Source: a virus
Virus record (IMG/VR): IMGVR_UViG_3300031884_000074
Location: 1 to 36,789 of that record
Reading direction: 5' to 3' (one strand)
Length of the DNA: 36,789 nt
Shown here piece by piece: positions 15,078 to 20,999 of this stretch. Every line of letters begins with the position of its first letter. The first letter of the stretch is position 1. A program made the translations under genes and the position numbers. The notes beneath the pieces were generated by a model. That model did not search any database, had not been told where the DNA came from, and saw only the letters and a program-made list of their open reading frames with translations.

Positions 15078-15485
15078 CTAGTATTTAGGTTCGGCAAACA
15101 CAGCTCTAAAGTTATTGGTTTCGGGTTCGTGCTCGATCATGTCAATGCATTCGGCCGGGAACTCCGCCAGCAATCGATTCCAGCGGCCCAGAATACCACT
15201 TGCGATGTCTTTGCCACTCAGCAATTGATCACGCATGTCCATCAAGATATCAGCTGCTGAGTAATTGGCCTTACCACCAGTTCTTGGGAAGTTTTTCAGT
15301 TCCGCAGACAGCAAGTCAGTTTGATTGGTTGCAATTGCGCCATCTATGATGTCAGCTATCACTGCTTCCACATGTGCTTGCACTCGTCGATATTCGGCTG
15401 GGGTTTGTCTGTAATAGGTAGTTGCGAATTTCGCTCCCGGTCTTGGTTCCATTTCTCGTGTTGATCGGTACTTAAACTTTGCCAT
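15078..15485 (-). CDS. 135-aa ORFan under a consensus promoter
   Basis: This 135-aa protein is unrecognised. It has a basic N-terminus (MAKFKYRSTREMEPRPGAKF), a helical centre (VQAHVEAVIADIIDGAIATN, ILMDMRDQLLSGKDIA) and the C-terminal segment ILGRWNRLLAEFPAECIDMI. The ATG at 15485 has AGGAG nine bases upstream and lies about 14 bases after the predicted transcription start of the promoter at 15506-15534. It may be an early regulatory or replication-recruiting protein, by position only. Confidence 0.65.
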   Translation of the reverse strand: MAKFKYRSTREMEPRPGAKFATTYYRQTPAEYRRVQAHVEAVIADIIDGAIATNQTDLLSAELKNFPRTGGKANYSAADILMDMRDQLLSGKDIASGILGRWNRLLAEFPAECIDMIEHEPETNNFRAVFAEPKY

Positions 15486-15505
15486 TTGTTTTTACTCCTA
15501 GTTCT

Positions 15506-15534
15506 ATTATATTGTATTTATATTTATGTGTCAA
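15506..15534 (-). promoter_or_regulatory. Second perfect sigma70 promoter
   Basis: On the minus strand TTGACA (15534-15529), a 17-base AT-rich spacer and TATAAT (15511-15506) match the consensus exactly. The predicted start near 15499 gives a leader of about 14 bases before the 135-aa gene. A TATAAATA octamer lies within the spacer. Confidence 0.88.
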
Positions 15535-15556
15535 TTTCATATGTGTCCAATTCAAG

Positions 15557-15573
15557 AGATCTCTACGAGATCT
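15557..15573. other. Hairpin 1: perfect 7-bp stem
   Basis: AGATCTC and GAGATCT flank a three-base loop. It is the hairpin nearest the promoter at 15506-15534, 23 bases upstream of its -35 box. Confidence 0.6.
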
Positions 15574-15577
15574 GTCT

Positions 15578-15619
15578 AAATAGAAATCCCTGCTCGTTTC
15601 GCTTCGCGGATTTCTATTT
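15578..15619. other. Hairpin 2: perfect 12-bp stem
   Basis: AAATAGAAATCC and GGATTTCTATTT enclose an 18-base loop containing CGTTTCGCTTCGC. A similar TGCTTCGC recurs just downstream at 15629-15636. Confidence 0.7.
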
Positions 15620-15660
15620 GACCTCTACTGCTTCGCTAATAAAAACAAAGAGAAGGAATA

Positions 15661-15707
15661 ATCAGACGCCAAAAATCAAGTGCGTCAGCACTTGTTTGGC
15701 GTCTGAT
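15661..15707. other. Hairpin 3: 20-bp stem with a three-base bulge
   Basis: ATCAGACGCCAAA pairs with TTTGGCGTCTGAT, and inside it CAAGTGC pairs with GCACTTG around a four-base loop; AAT is bulged on one side. It is the most stable structure in the window. On the minus strand a T-rich but interrupted tract follows, so it could also terminate the upstream 138-aa gene. Confidence 0.75.
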
Positions 15708-15726
15708 AGGTCGACTGTGTCGACCT
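15708..15726. other. Hairpin 4: perfect 8-bp stem abutting hairpin 3
   Basis: AGGTCGAC and GTCGACCT flank a three-base loop. It begins on the base after hairpin 3, so the two could stack coaxially. Confidence 0.65.
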
Positions 15727-15985
15727 CTTAGTTGTTGTCGTAATTGGAATCAGATCTTGTCCAGCAGAAGACGCAAGTCTAACCCTCCCCCCAGTTGATT
15801 TTTAGAACCTTAAGAAAGGAAGTTCAACCCGAGATACTAGGTATCGGACGCACAAAACTTGAGCCAAAGATATACCCTTCCCAGAGGTCTGCATTGGCTG
15901 CTTGTTGTGTTTTTTACAGACTTTGCGCTTAGTCTTGTCCGCGCTTTGGTCTCTGCCACGCCTAGAGGGGATTTAGGTCGCTGGG

Positions 15986-16402
15986 TTATTTCTTTCTACG
16001 AGGTTCAGGCATATTTTTTAATTTGGAGTTGTTCTCTATTTGTGCCATAATGATATTGTTGTATCTACAGAATAAGACTATTTGTCGAGTGAGTTTGCTT
16101 TTGGGATTGTTACCTAATACCCAATTAATATAATCGGGATCGGTTCTAAGAATTTTTCTAATTGGTTCGCCATGATACTTGCCGCCACCGAATCGCCAAT
16201 TTCTTTGTTCTCGAGCCGTTTCCCATTCTTGGGTTTTTAATTTTTGGAAAGCAGGGAAACTCATGCGATACTGTGCTCCGCTTTCCAAAAACTCCTGATG
16301 CCAGGATTGCTTTTCAATCAATGATGGTTCACGGAAGCGATTTTGATATTTCGCTTCCGCTAAATCTATTGATGTCTGATTGTAAGTGTTTCCGATACTC
16401 AT
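15986..16402 (-). CDS. Protein with an ExoX-like C-terminal motif
   Basis: This 138-aa protein contains FGGGKYHGEPIRKILRTDPD and then YINWVLGNNPKS around residues 70-102. This resembles the short GKYKG-type motif found at the end of exonuclease X-like proteins and in small stand-alone phage proteins. No nuclease active site is visible. The N-terminal half is polar and helical (FREPSLIEKQSWHQEFLESG). The ATG at 16402 has a weak AGAG upstream. The gene may take part in DNA metabolism; this rests on a short motif. Confidence 0.6.
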   Translation of the reverse strand: MSIGNTYNQTSIDLAEAKYQNRFREPSLIEKQSWHQEFLESGAQYRMSFPAFQKLKTQEWETAREQRNWRFGGGKYHGEPIRKILRTDPDYINWVLGNNPKSKLTRQIVLFCRYNNIIMAQIENNSKLKNMPEPRRKK

Positions 16403-16650
16403 AGCATTCTCTTAATTGTTTTAGGATTTCCGATTCGCACCCAACTCGGAAAACATTGGTCCTGGCCCATTAAGAGATCTACATTGCGTAGAAGAATTTG
16501 TTGCCTGTGCTTTGTATTTAGTATTATATACAAAAAACCCTGTTTTTCCTAGCGATTTGGATAATTATTAAGGGCAGTTGTTAACCAGACCTCGGAGGAT
16601 GCAGTGGAGCAATTTTTCTGGTTTCTACCACAAGGCCAAATCCGGACTGC
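16403..16650. other. Non-coding gap with hairpins and a possible promoter
   Basis: This 248-base gap holds a 7-bp leader hairpin (TTTCCGA 16427-16433 with TCGGAAA 16446-16452) and a TATAAT on the minus strand at 16528-16523. It also holds a nested pairing just after the 80-aa gene: GGGCAGT (16572-16578) with ACTGCCT (16646-16652), and AACCAGA (16583-16589) with TCTGGTT (16617-16623). The last resembles a tRNA in length but lacks T-arm and anticodon features. Confidence 0.45.
16523..16551 (-). promoter_or_regulatory. Possible weak promoter for the 138-aa gene
   Basis: A perfect TATAAT lies on the minus strand at 16528-16523, but at 17 bases upstream the -35 position reads TAGGAA, a 3/6 match. 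The predicted leader of about 115 bases includes the hairpin at 16427-16452. Confidence 0.3.
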
Positions 16651-16893
16651 CTAATTTATGGGATCGCCGTTGATGTTGACCAATTGTGGTCCAGTGGGTG
16701 TGTCCTGTAAAGTTTGTCTAAACGCCCGGGCCTGTTGTGCCAATTCAATATATTCGGGAGTAAGGTCTCCGTCTCGAATAAATCCCCTCAGGATCATGTG
16801 CACTGTGCTAAAAATATCTTCATGGCTTTCGCCTTTCTCTTCCATGGCTAGAACCACATGTTCCAGTTGATGTACTAAACTCTTGTATATCAT
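16651..16893 (-). CDS. 80-aa ORFan coupled to the methyltransferase
   Basis: This 80-aa protein starts MIYKSLVHQLEHVVLAMEEK, is helical and acidic, and ends in a polar tail (GPQLVNINGDPIN). The ATG at 16893 overlaps the TGA of the methyltransferase (ATGA), so the two are translated together. Nothing links it to a named family. A regulatory partner of the methyltransferase is possible from coupling only. Confidence 0.6.
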   Translation of the reverse strand: MIYKSLVHQLEHVVLAMEEKGESHEDIFSTVHMILRGFIRDGDLTPEYIELAQQARAFRQTLQDTPTGPQLVNINGDPIN

Positions 16894-18248
16894 TTCTGTT
16901 CCTCAAATAATTCGTCGAAGTTGTTGCGATCTTTACCCCAGGCCTGTATGCGGCGATCGGCTATGGCAACATAAGCCGGATCCAGTTCGCATCCGGTAAA
17001 CTCATGACCCAGTTCTACAGCAGCCATTCCGGTTGATCCCGATCCCATGAACGGATCCAGCACATGTCCACCTGTGGGTGTGACCAAGCGTATGAGATAC
17101 TTCATGAGTTCCACCGGTTTCACTGTGGGGTGATTGTTGCCCACATTGGGTGTTGCTTTATTATTCTTTTTACACCAATCTTCATATGCCTTACTTAGAC
17201 TATGTGTATAGATATCACCCACACCCGGTATAAGTGCTTTATTACCACTGCGTGTGGGATTACCATCATGATCAACTAAACTGCCGCCCATTTCTTCGGC
17301 CATTTGCCAGTGTGTTTTGATTCCGCGAGCTTCCACTGCCGACATTGATTTATCAGGATCAGTTTTACCATTGGTGGGCATATACACATCAAAGCGTGGT
17401 CCGCTAAACAATGGACCGGGATCGTCAAATCCCACATGTCGTTCACGGCGTGATACCTTGGGACAATAAAAATACTTTTGGTAGTCAACAATCTCGCCTA
17501 TGACATTGCTGGGAAAACGACCTTGATCGGGATCATAATCCACTTGAGGCATCATGCCTTGTCCAAATTCTTTGCCGGTATGTCTTGTATAAGTTCCATC
17601 TTGATTGCGTTTGCCGCTGCCATGTAATGGCTCATCTGTGGGTATTCTAGTGGCCGCAATGTTGAGTGCACCCACGCCCCAGGTCTGACAGTTCTTTGCT
17701 ATGCTGGTCTTGATGGGTTTGCGTGCCAACACAATGGGTTCATGTGCGGGTTTTAAAGCAGTGCCCCAATCTTCCCATTGTTGAGCGGCAGGATCAGTGC
17801 ATACCGCTATAGGTTTCATTTCTTCATAGCCAGCCTTTGTCTCACTGAACTCGCGTTGATTGTTGATATTATAACCATCTGTCTTTTTGCGTTTGATAGT
17901 CTTCTTTACTCCCAAACTGCGTTGTATACTACGACCCACATCCTGTGACTTTGGAAATCCCGAACTGTAGATCCACATGATCTGATCGCGTATTTCAAAG
18001 CCGGCTTGTTCGATAGTGATGGCCAAGCGATGATAGGTTCTCGCAGCCGAGAATGCCAACATGTGTCCGCCCGGTTTCAGCACTCGCAAACACTCTTGAT
18101 AAGTTTCAAGCGTGCCAGTGTCAGCATCCCAGCTCTTGCCCAAGAAGTCGATGCCGTAAGGTGGATCGGTCACTATTGAGTCAAAGTAATTGTCGGGAAA
18201 GGTTTTAAGTAAATCTTGATTGCGTCCGTTTAATAAGTGGTATTTCAT
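16890..18248 (-). CDS. DNA methyltransferase, beta-class N6_N4_Mtase
   Basis: This 452-aa enzyme transfers a methyl group from S-adenosylmethionine to the exocyclic amine of adenine (probably) or cytosine in DNA. The catalytic motif TDPPYG is at residues 27-32, and the cofactor motif LDPFMGSGSTG is near 397-407, preceded by HPTVKPVELMKYL. This catalytic-first order is that of the beta class. The long middle, about 100-350, should contain target recognition; it includes KYFYCPKVSRRERHVGF. No restriction enzyme is nearby, so it is an orphan, likely protecting phage DNA or modifying its expression. DPPY favours N6-adenine. A terminator precedes the gene and the Shine-Dalgarno is weak (AAAGAAC). 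Confidence 0.9.
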   Translation of the reverse strand: MKYHLLNGRNQDLLKTFPDNYFDSIVTDPPYGIDFLGKSWDADTGTLETYQECLRVLKPGGHMLAFSAARTYHRLAITIEQAGFEIRDQIMWIYSSGFPKSQDVGRSIQRSLGVKKTIKRKKTDGYNINNQREFSETKAGYEEMKPIAVCTDPAAQQWEDWGTALKPAHEPIVLARKPIKTSIAKNCQTWGVGALNIAATRIPTDEPLHGSGKRNQDGTYTRHTGKEFGQGMMPQVDYDPDQGRFPSNVIGEIVDYQKYFYCPKVSRRERHVGFDDPGPLFSGPRFDVYMPTNGKTDPDKSMSAVEARGIKTHWQMAEEMGGSLVDHDGNPTRSGNKALIPGVGDIYTHSLSKAYEDWCKKNNKATPNVGNNHPTVKPVELMKYLIRLVTPTGGHVLDPFMGSGSTGMAAVELGHEFTGCELDPAYVAIADRRIQAWGKDRNNFDELFEEQK

Positions 18249-18259
18249 TTCTGTTCTTT

Positions 18260-18304
18260 AAAAAAGGTGGGCCCCGGAACAAATGGCAATTCGGAACGGG
18301 GCCC
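18260..18304 (-). terminator. Terminator between the HNH gene and the methyltransferase
   Basis: On the minus strand GGGCCCCG (18304-18297) pairs with CGGGGCCC (18276-18269) around a 20-base loop and is followed by ACC and six T. It is 78 bases after the HNH gene stop and only about 12 bases before the methyltransferase start. Thus methyltransferase expression depends on read-through or a local promoter. The HNH-to-methyltransferase gap (18249-18381) holds no gene. Confidence 0.7.
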
Positions 18305-18381
18305 TGTAGTTCCGTTTACTGAGGGAAAAGGAATCAACGCCAGACACTGCGTTGTGAACTACACAATTATTTATTTGCAAT

Positions 18382-18948
18382 TTATTTCACCCATTTATAA
18401 CCGTGTCGGGCACCATAGCGTAGCGCACCGGCTCGCTTGAGATCGATACCAAGTCGTGCAGCTATTTCGCGTGGCTTCACAGTTCTAAACCAGCGCAGTT
18501 CCGCTTCGGTATATCTATAGGTTCTATTTTGCCGAATGGGATTGCCAGCAGCATCTACTCTGCGACCGCCGGTATTGCCGGCACCGGTTCTCAAAGTTCC
18601 TCGTTGGCGCATGAACTCGTTGCGTACATGTGCATCACCCAGAACCAAATGATCGGGATTGACACAACTGTCGTTGTCACAACTGTGCATTACAAACTCG
18701 CGACTCGAGATAGCACGACCCAATTTCATACGCATGGCCACTCGATGCACCACAGTCATGATTTTCTTGTTGTCGGCTTTGCGTATGGCCGAACACATTC
18801 TATAACCCTGTGCGTGTCTACCACCAGTATGATTAATGCATCCCGAAGCTTGCGGTTCAAGATATTGATTCCAATTCACTTCATTGATCAGGATGTCACC
18901 GAGATCTCTCATGTTTTCTCTTAGATTGATTTTTAATTTGCCAGCCAT
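18382..18948 (-). CDS. HNH homing endonuclease
   Basis: This 188-aa protein has a clear HNH core: VVHRVAM (H68), VMHSCDNDSCVNPDHLVLGD (H88, C90, C95, N97, P98, H100) and N110 after it. The Cys and His residues suggest a zinc-supported fold of the HNH_3 type. The C-terminus (RYTEAELRWFRTVKPREIAA followed by LGIDLKRAGALRYGARHGYK) looks like a helix-turn-helix for DNA recognition. Such enzymes nick or cut DNA and spread their own gene. The ATG at 18948 has AAGGAA upstream. It borders the divergent promoter region. Confidence 0.88.
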   Translation of the reverse strand: MAGKLKINLRENMRDLGDILINEVNWNQYLEPQASGCINHTGGRHAQGYRMCSAIRKADNKKIMTVVHRVAMRMKLGRAISSREFVMHSCDNDSCVNPDHLVLGDAHVRNEFMRQRGTLRTGAGNTGGRRVDAAGNPIRQNRTYRYTEAELRWFRTVKPREIAARLGIDLKRAGALRYGARHGYKWVK

Positions 18949-18976
18949 TGCAGTTCCTTGTAATTTTGTTTATAAT
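18948..18976 (+). promoter_or_regulatory. Candidate promoter for the rightward operon
   Basis: TATAAT at 18971-18976 is perfect. The -35 position, 17 bases upstream, is TTGCAG (3/6). The predicted start near 18983 gives a 46-base leader to the GNAT gene. The divergent gap (18949-19028) must also serve the HNH gene, for which I see no clear boxes. Confidence 0.45.
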
Positions 18977-19028
18977 ATTTAGCTATCGTGCAAAATATAC
19001 TAAATAAATGCAACTGGAAAGGAATTAT

Positions 19029-19511
19029 ATGGAATACACCTGGCACACAGCACAACATGCCGACATTGATGCCATTGTTGCGCTCATGGTCGAACATTAT
19101 CAACACGAAATAGAATCAATCTTCAAACCCAGTCCTTCACGAGTGCGATATCATTTGTATCGACTCGTGGTGGACCAAATATTTGGCGTCAATCGAGAAT
19201 ATGTGCGAGTGGCTCGCAATGCACAAGGAGTCATTGCCTGCAGTTGGTTGGCACGAGATCATCACACAGTGTATGCCGATGAAGAAATGGCCGTGGCTGA
19301 ATTCATACATGTAGACTTGTCATTGCCCGCCCGAACTCGAGTGCGCCTGATTCAAGACATTTTACAAAACTGGATTGAACTATGCCAAACACTGTCTATA
19401 CCGGTCCTGTGCAGTACCACAATACGAGCCGAACAATCAGCGTTCATGCGCTTGCACGAACGCATGGGATTTACCATAAGAGGCAGTGTGGCCTACAGGA
19501 GGATTGTGTAA
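19029..19511 (+). CDS. GNAT-family N-acetyltransferase
   Basis: This 160-aa protein resembles Gcn5-type acetyltransferases that move acetyl groups from acetyl-CoA to an amine. Visible parts are the N-terminal HTAQHADIDAIVALMVEHYQ, the central strand VRVARNAQGVIACSWLARDH, and the C-terminal FMRLHERMGFTIRGSVAYRR. The typical acetyl-CoA loop (RxxGxG/A) is degenerate (LPARTRVRL). I chose the second ATG (19029) because GGAAAGGA precedes it at good spacing; an ATG at 19008 has no such site. First gene of the four-gene rightward operon. Target unknown. Confidence 0.75.
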   Translation: MEYTWHTAQHADIDAIVALMVEHYQHEIESIFKPSPSRVRYHLYRLVVDQIFGVNREYVRVARNAQGVIACSWLARDHHTVYADEEMAVAEFIHVDLSLPARTRVRLIQDILQNWIELCQTLSIPVLCSTTIRAEQSAFMRLHERMGFTIRGSVAYRRIV

Positions 19512-19894
19512 TGTGGGATGAAATATTTGGCAACGAATCCACGCGACCCATTGACTGGGCCGACGCAAAACAAGTGCAGGAAGCCATTGCCGCAGCCAAT
19601 TCGGGATTCAATGCTGCCTATCAAGCCGGAGGTGCGGCACAACAAATACAACAAGCAGCAACACAACACAAAACAGCCATGGCTGCACAATATCAAAATT
19701 CCACAACCGGTGCCGGTGGTCCAGGACCCATAACTGGTTGGTGGAATGGCGCACCTTTTTCAATCCCGCCCCAAGAACAAAAATGGATGTGGAATGGAAA
19801 ATTTATGACCATAGAAGAATTCGCCCAAACAGTTTATGGTGACACACCAGAACGCACACACTTTTTACTTAAACACAAAGGACGAGACCAATGA
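19511..19894 (+). CDS. 127-aa ORFan of the rightward operon
   Basis: This 127-aa protein starts MWDEIFGNESTRPIDWADAK. The start is set by AGGAGG (19497-19502) and by overlap with the preceding stop (TAATG). The middle is Ala/Gln-rich and helical (AYQAGGAAQQIQQAATQHKT), followed by a Gly/Trp segment (GPGPITGWWNGAPF) and a folded C-terminus (KWMWNGKFMTIEEFAQTVYG). The stop overlaps the GroES start (ATGA). No family recognised. It could be a virion or chaperone-linked protein, given coupling to GroES. Confidence 0.7.
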   Translation: MWDEIFGNESTRPIDWADAKQVQEAIAAANSGFNAAYQAGGAAQQIQQAATQHKTAMAAQYQNSTTGAGGPGPITGWWNGAPFSIPPQEQKWMWNGKFMTIEEFAQTVYGDTPERTHFLLKHKGRDQ

Positions 19895-20136
19895 AAGCAT
19901 TAGGAAAAAACATAGTAGTTCAACGCGAACAACCACAGGAAAGCACCGCAGGTGGAATTATTTACACCGACAACTCACAGGCCACAGTGGCACAGGTGAT
20001 ATCGGTGGGTGAAGAAGTCACAACTGTCACCACTGGCGATAGACTTATCATTAACTGGGGTGCAGCAAATCAGGTAAAATACGGCGGCGAAACGCTTAAT
20101 ATTGTGCATGTAGATCATGTTTTTGCGAGGGTTTAG
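19891..20136 (+). CDS. GroES-like co-chaperonin (Cpn10)
   Basis: An 81-aa protein aligned by eye to GroES: KNIVVQREQPQESTAGGIIY contains the mobile-loop tripeptide region (AGGII, residues 20-24) that contacts GroEL. After it come QVISVGEEV, TTGDRLIINWGA and ETLNIVHVDHVFARV, the usual beta-barrel strands. It is shorter than the bacterial protein (about 97 aa), and the roof loop is reduced. Phage co-chaperonins such as T4 gp31 adapt host GroEL to fold capsid protein; the same role is inferred. The start overlaps the preceding stop. Confidence 0.85.
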   Translation: MKALGKNIVVQREQPQESTAGGIIYTDNSQATVAQVISVGEEVTTVTTGDRLIINWGAANQVKYGGETLNIVHVDHVFARV

Positions 20137-20138
20137 GC

Positions 20139-20342
20139 ATGAAATACCACACCGATTACACCGACACTACTAGAGGTAGTGATTTGCAAATAGAACAGTA
20201 TGAAATAGTTACAGACGAGTCAGATCCTGCGACTGTGGAGATTTATGTGCTGGATCAACTGGGCAATCGAATCGAAGGCGGCACATTTAGAATGGCAGAC
20301 TTTGCCCATGCTGTTTATAGATTTTACAATACTTTTTATTGA
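20139..20342 (+). CDS. 67-aa ORFan at the end of the rightward operon
   Basis: This 67-aa acidic protein contains SDLQIEQYEIVTDESDPATV and a C-terminal segment rich in aromatics (FAHAVYRFYNTFY). It starts two bases after the GroES stop, preceded by GAGGG. Its last seven bases overlap the end of the opposite-strand coiled-coil gene. No family recognised. Confidence 0.65.
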   Translation: MKYHTDYTDTTRGSDLQIEQYEIVTDESDPATVEIYVLDQLGNRIEGGTFRMADFAHAVYRFYNTFY

Positions 20343-20515
20343 TAATCGAAGTCGGCGCCTTTTAGAGTGTTTCTGATGTCAAGCACCAGTCGCTCTATGC
20401 GGTCCACTTTGGCATCCATACGATCCAGGCGTTCGATTACGCCTTGGTATCGTTCCTCACATTCATTTAAGTGATCTTCCAGCGTGGGAATTGTGAGTGT
20501 GACCACTTTACTCAC
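20336..20515 (-). CDS. Small coiled-coil protein
   Basis: I propose a GTG start at 20515, giving 59 aa (first residues SKVVTLTIPTLEDHL after the start). GAGGA lies eight bases upstream, and the start overlaps the stop of the Dps-like gene by eight bases. An ATG at 20623 would give 95 aa but overlap that gene by 116 bases. Residues from about 17 on form a heptad-like coiled coil (RLDRMDAKVDRIERLVLDIR). Similar short proteins occur near lysis or tail genes in other phages (XhlA-like), but no membrane segment is present here. Confidence 0.6.
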   Translation of the reverse strand: MSKVVTLTIPTLEDHLNECEERYQGVIERLDRMDAKVDRIERLVLDIRNTLKGADFDYQ

Positions 20516-20990
20516 GATTGCGTCCTCGATCACTATGTCGTCCTGGAATATCCAGTGTGGCTTCAATTTTCCAACAAAATGCAGCAATTCGGCCAATATG
20601 GTCTGCTGCCATGTTTGATACATCAGGATAGTTTACTTCACGACCAATTTCATCCATTTCATGATAGCAATCGATTAAGGCATATAGGTCATCAAGCACA
20701 TCATGTAACAAACTGTCAGCATCCATGGCTGGCATGTTATCTTTGATCACACTGGTTTCCAAGATCATGCTGATGGTTTCGGGCACACGACCCACGCCAC
20801 AAGCCTGTATTTCTTCACCAAGAGTGTCAATGTTGTCTTGCAGATAACGATAGATATGCTTTAACAATTTGTGATCCGAATAAAAATTACGACCACGAAT
20901 GTTCATGTGTGCCGTATGTGCTTTTTGATAGGCCACAAAGTTCGTGGCCCATACTCGTTCTAGCACTATGTATAATTCAGTTAATTCCAT
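20508..20990 (-). CDS. Dps-like ferritin-superfamily protein
   Basis: This 160-aa protein matches the Dps pattern: VWATNFVAYQKAHTAHMNIR, GRNFYSDHKLLKHIYRYL, then DNIDTLGEE. Aligned with E. coli Dps, the ferroxidase ligands H51, H63, D78 and E82 correspond to H28, H40, D55 and E59, while D67 is replaced by K44. Three further helices follow (DADSLLHDVLDDLYALIDCY, MAADHIGRIAAFCWKIEATL). Dps forms dodecamers that store iron, detoxify peroxide and can coat DNA. The N-terminus is short; the C-terminus is basic (GRHSDRGRNRE), which could bind DNA. The ATG at 20990 has AAGGAAC upstream. Whether it acts in the cell or enters the virion is not visible. Confidence 0.8.
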   Translation of the reverse strand: MELTELYIVLERVWATNFVAYQKAHTAHMNIRGRNFYSDHKLLKHIYRYLQDNIDTLGEEIQACGVGRVPETISMILETSVIKDNMPAMDADSLLHDVLDDLYALIDCYHEMDEIGREVNYPDVSNMAADHIGRIAAFCWKIEATLDIPGRHSDRGRNRE

Positions 20991-20999
20991 TTCAGTTCC

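Larger units (their letters stand above)
15486..15985. other. 500-base non-coding region
   Basis: I see no convincing gene here on either strand. The left part holds the promoter at 15506-15534 and hairpins at 15557-15726. A weaker hairpin lies at 15829-15847 (GATAC and GTATC around TAG). The remainder (15727-15985) has a C-rich tract near 15785 and no tRNA that I can fold by eye. Origin of replication, structured RNA or transcription terminator are open possibilities. Confidence 0.6.

Noticed and set aside
15727-15985. Hidden small gene or tmRNA in the long gap
   Set aside because: Small plus-strand frames here lack ribosome sites and coding composition, and I could not fold a tmRNA or tRNA.
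16572-16652. tRNA gene
   Set aside because: Outer stem and length fit, but no T-loop, D-loop or anticodon stem can be drawn.
19382-19510. N-terminal extension of the 127-aa protein
   Set aside because: It would lie within the GNAT gene; AGGAGG and the TAATG overlap mark 19511 as the start.
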